DNA of 64,000 nt from assembly GCA_049323915.1 (NCBI GenBank), contig JBMOPC010000001.1, forward strand, positions 62,001 through 126,000, in the 5' to 3' direction. The DNA is from BRHc4a sp049323915 (GTDB lineage Bacteria; Bacillota; Desulfotomaculia; Desulfotomaculales; Desulfocucumaceae). Positions 63,455 through 64,000 of this stretch are shown here, one piece after another (the stretch's first letter is position 1; each line of letters starts with the position of its first letter). The notes beneath the pieces are model-generated. The model had not been told where the DNA came from, made no database searches, and saw only the letters and a list, made by a program, of their open reading frames with translations. The translations under genes and the position numbers were made by a program.

Positions 63455-63718
63455 ATGAAAAAATTAAAATTCAACGCGGTCCACACCAGGAAAAAACACT
63501 CCCAGTGCGAGTCATGCGTTTATTATATACAGGCAAAGTATTTCACGGTGGGCGGGGAATATATATTTGAATTCTGCACCTCCAAGGGGCATAAGGGAGT
63601 AATAATTCAGTACAGGGAAAGGACGGACAGGAGTTGCTTTGATTTTCTGGCAAGTGAAAAACCCCCGGAAAGCACCTTTGCCCCGGAGGAAAACACTGAC
63701 CTGCCGGCAATAAGATAA
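63455..63718 (+). CDS. Small hypothetical Cys-containing protein
   Basis: 87 residues, ATG behind AAGGGGGG. Four cysteines (SQCESCVYY near residue 19, EFCTSK near 41, RSCFDF near 59) are spaced as in a metal-binding knuckle. C-terminal tail is Pro/Glu-rich. Family not recognised. Confidence 0.6.
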   Translation: MKKLKFNAVHTRKKHSQCESCVYYIQAKYFTVGGEYIFEFCTSKGHKGVIIQYRERTDRSCFDFLASEKPPESTFAPEENTDLPAIR

Positions 63719-63727
63719 AAACCAAAT

Positions 63728-64000
63728 CTAAACTGTTGCGGCCACCCTGCTTTTTTCCCTGATGTGCAATGCAGTGTCGACAACCCTGTTGGAATATCCC
63801 CACTCGTTGTCATACCAGGCAATAACTTTGACCAAAACTCCGTCTATAACCATAGTTGAAAGGGCGTCCACAATTGTCGAGTGCGGATTGCCGTTAAAGT
63901 CCCTGGAAACCAGGGGGGCTTCGCTGTATGCCATGACGCCTCTCATTTCGTCCTGGGCGGCTTCTTTAAGAACAGCATTTACCTCTTCCACCGATGTTTC
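63728..64000 (-). CDS. gap: Glyceraldehyde-3-phosphate dehydrogenase, C-terminal part
   Basis: The last 91 or so codons of a type I GAPDH running off the window end. The typical LVSRDFNGNPHSTIVDA and KVIAWYDNEWGYSNRVVD segments are present. NAD(P)-dependent glycolytic/gluconeogenic enzyme. The active-site Cys lies outside. Confidence 0.95.
   Translation of the reverse strand, partial: ETSVEEVNAVLKEAAQDEMRGVMAYSEAPLVSRDFNGNPHSTIVDALSTMVIDGVLVKVIAWYDNEWGYSNRVVDTALHIREKSRVAATV

Overview
The window looks like a chromosomal segment of a strictly anaerobic, moderately GC-rich Gram-positive bacterium of the Desulfotomaculum/Pelotomaculum group (Peptococcaceae). The reasons are the Shine-Dalgarno-rich Firmicutes-type starts (many GTG and TTG), a complete acetyl-CoA synthase operon, several long HdrA proteins, selenocysteine codons, and the lower benzoyl-CoA pathway genes bamR/bamQ/bamA. 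The genus is an inference. No selA/selB/selC genes, benzoyl-CoA reductase or sulfate-reduction genes lie inside the window.

Layout. 1-3.7 kb: a thiolase (cut by the window edge) and the three enzymes that turn cyclohexadienoyl-CoA into an open-chain acyl-CoA. 4-7 kb: a cysteine synthase and a split ADP-forming acyl-CoA synthetase (ATP from acyl-CoA). 7-10.5 kb: an MFS transporter, a small zinc-ribbon protein, tRNA-Pro(UGG) and an exported phosphatase-like protein. 10.8-20.4 kb: the carbonyl branch of the Wood-Ljungdahl pathway (cooC, acsA, acsB, acsC, second cooC, acsD, acsE). 20.6-33.9 kb: a promoter and a terminator-bearing leader RNA, followed by hdrA, a selenoprotein MvhD/FlxD, two Flx-type Fe-S subunits, FlxA, an HdrCB-like protein, a second hdrA, a second selenoprotein MvhD, metV and metF. 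This looks like an NADH/ferredoxin electron-bifurcating or -confurcating complex joined to methylene-THF reductase. 34-42 kb: debris, a chromate-type transporter, a PadR regulator with a FetAB-like exporter, and two YeiH-family transporters, each followed by an unannotated tiny membrane protein, plus a Usp protein. 42-49 kb: a NarX/NarL-like two-component system, a Cache-PAS sensor without an output domain, another Usp protein, a CxxC small protein and a large diguanylate cyclase. 49.6-60.3 kb: a second Hdr locus starting with an HdrA that carries a complete GltD/NfnB-like NAD(P)H module inside it, then another HdrA, a third selenoprotein MvhD, an Fe-S subunit, HdrC and HdrB. 60.3-64 kb: murI, a decayed Fe-S/thioredoxin gene, a DUF188 protein, an ExoD-like protein, a small Cys protein and the 3' end of gap.

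How the parts fit: aromatic-ring degradation yields acyl-CoA/acetyl-CoA and low-potential electrons. The acs/met genes can oxidise acetyl-CoA to CO2 (or run in reverse), the Hdr/Flx complexes trade electrons between NAD(P)H, ferredoxin and methylene-THF or a disulfide-type site, and AcdAB conserves ATP. The most notable content is three MvhD-family proteins read through in-frame UGA codons. Two carry the UGA in the C-terminal Cys motif and one in the N-terminal CxxC motif, and in all three a hairpin loop begins at the 21st nucleotide after the UGA.
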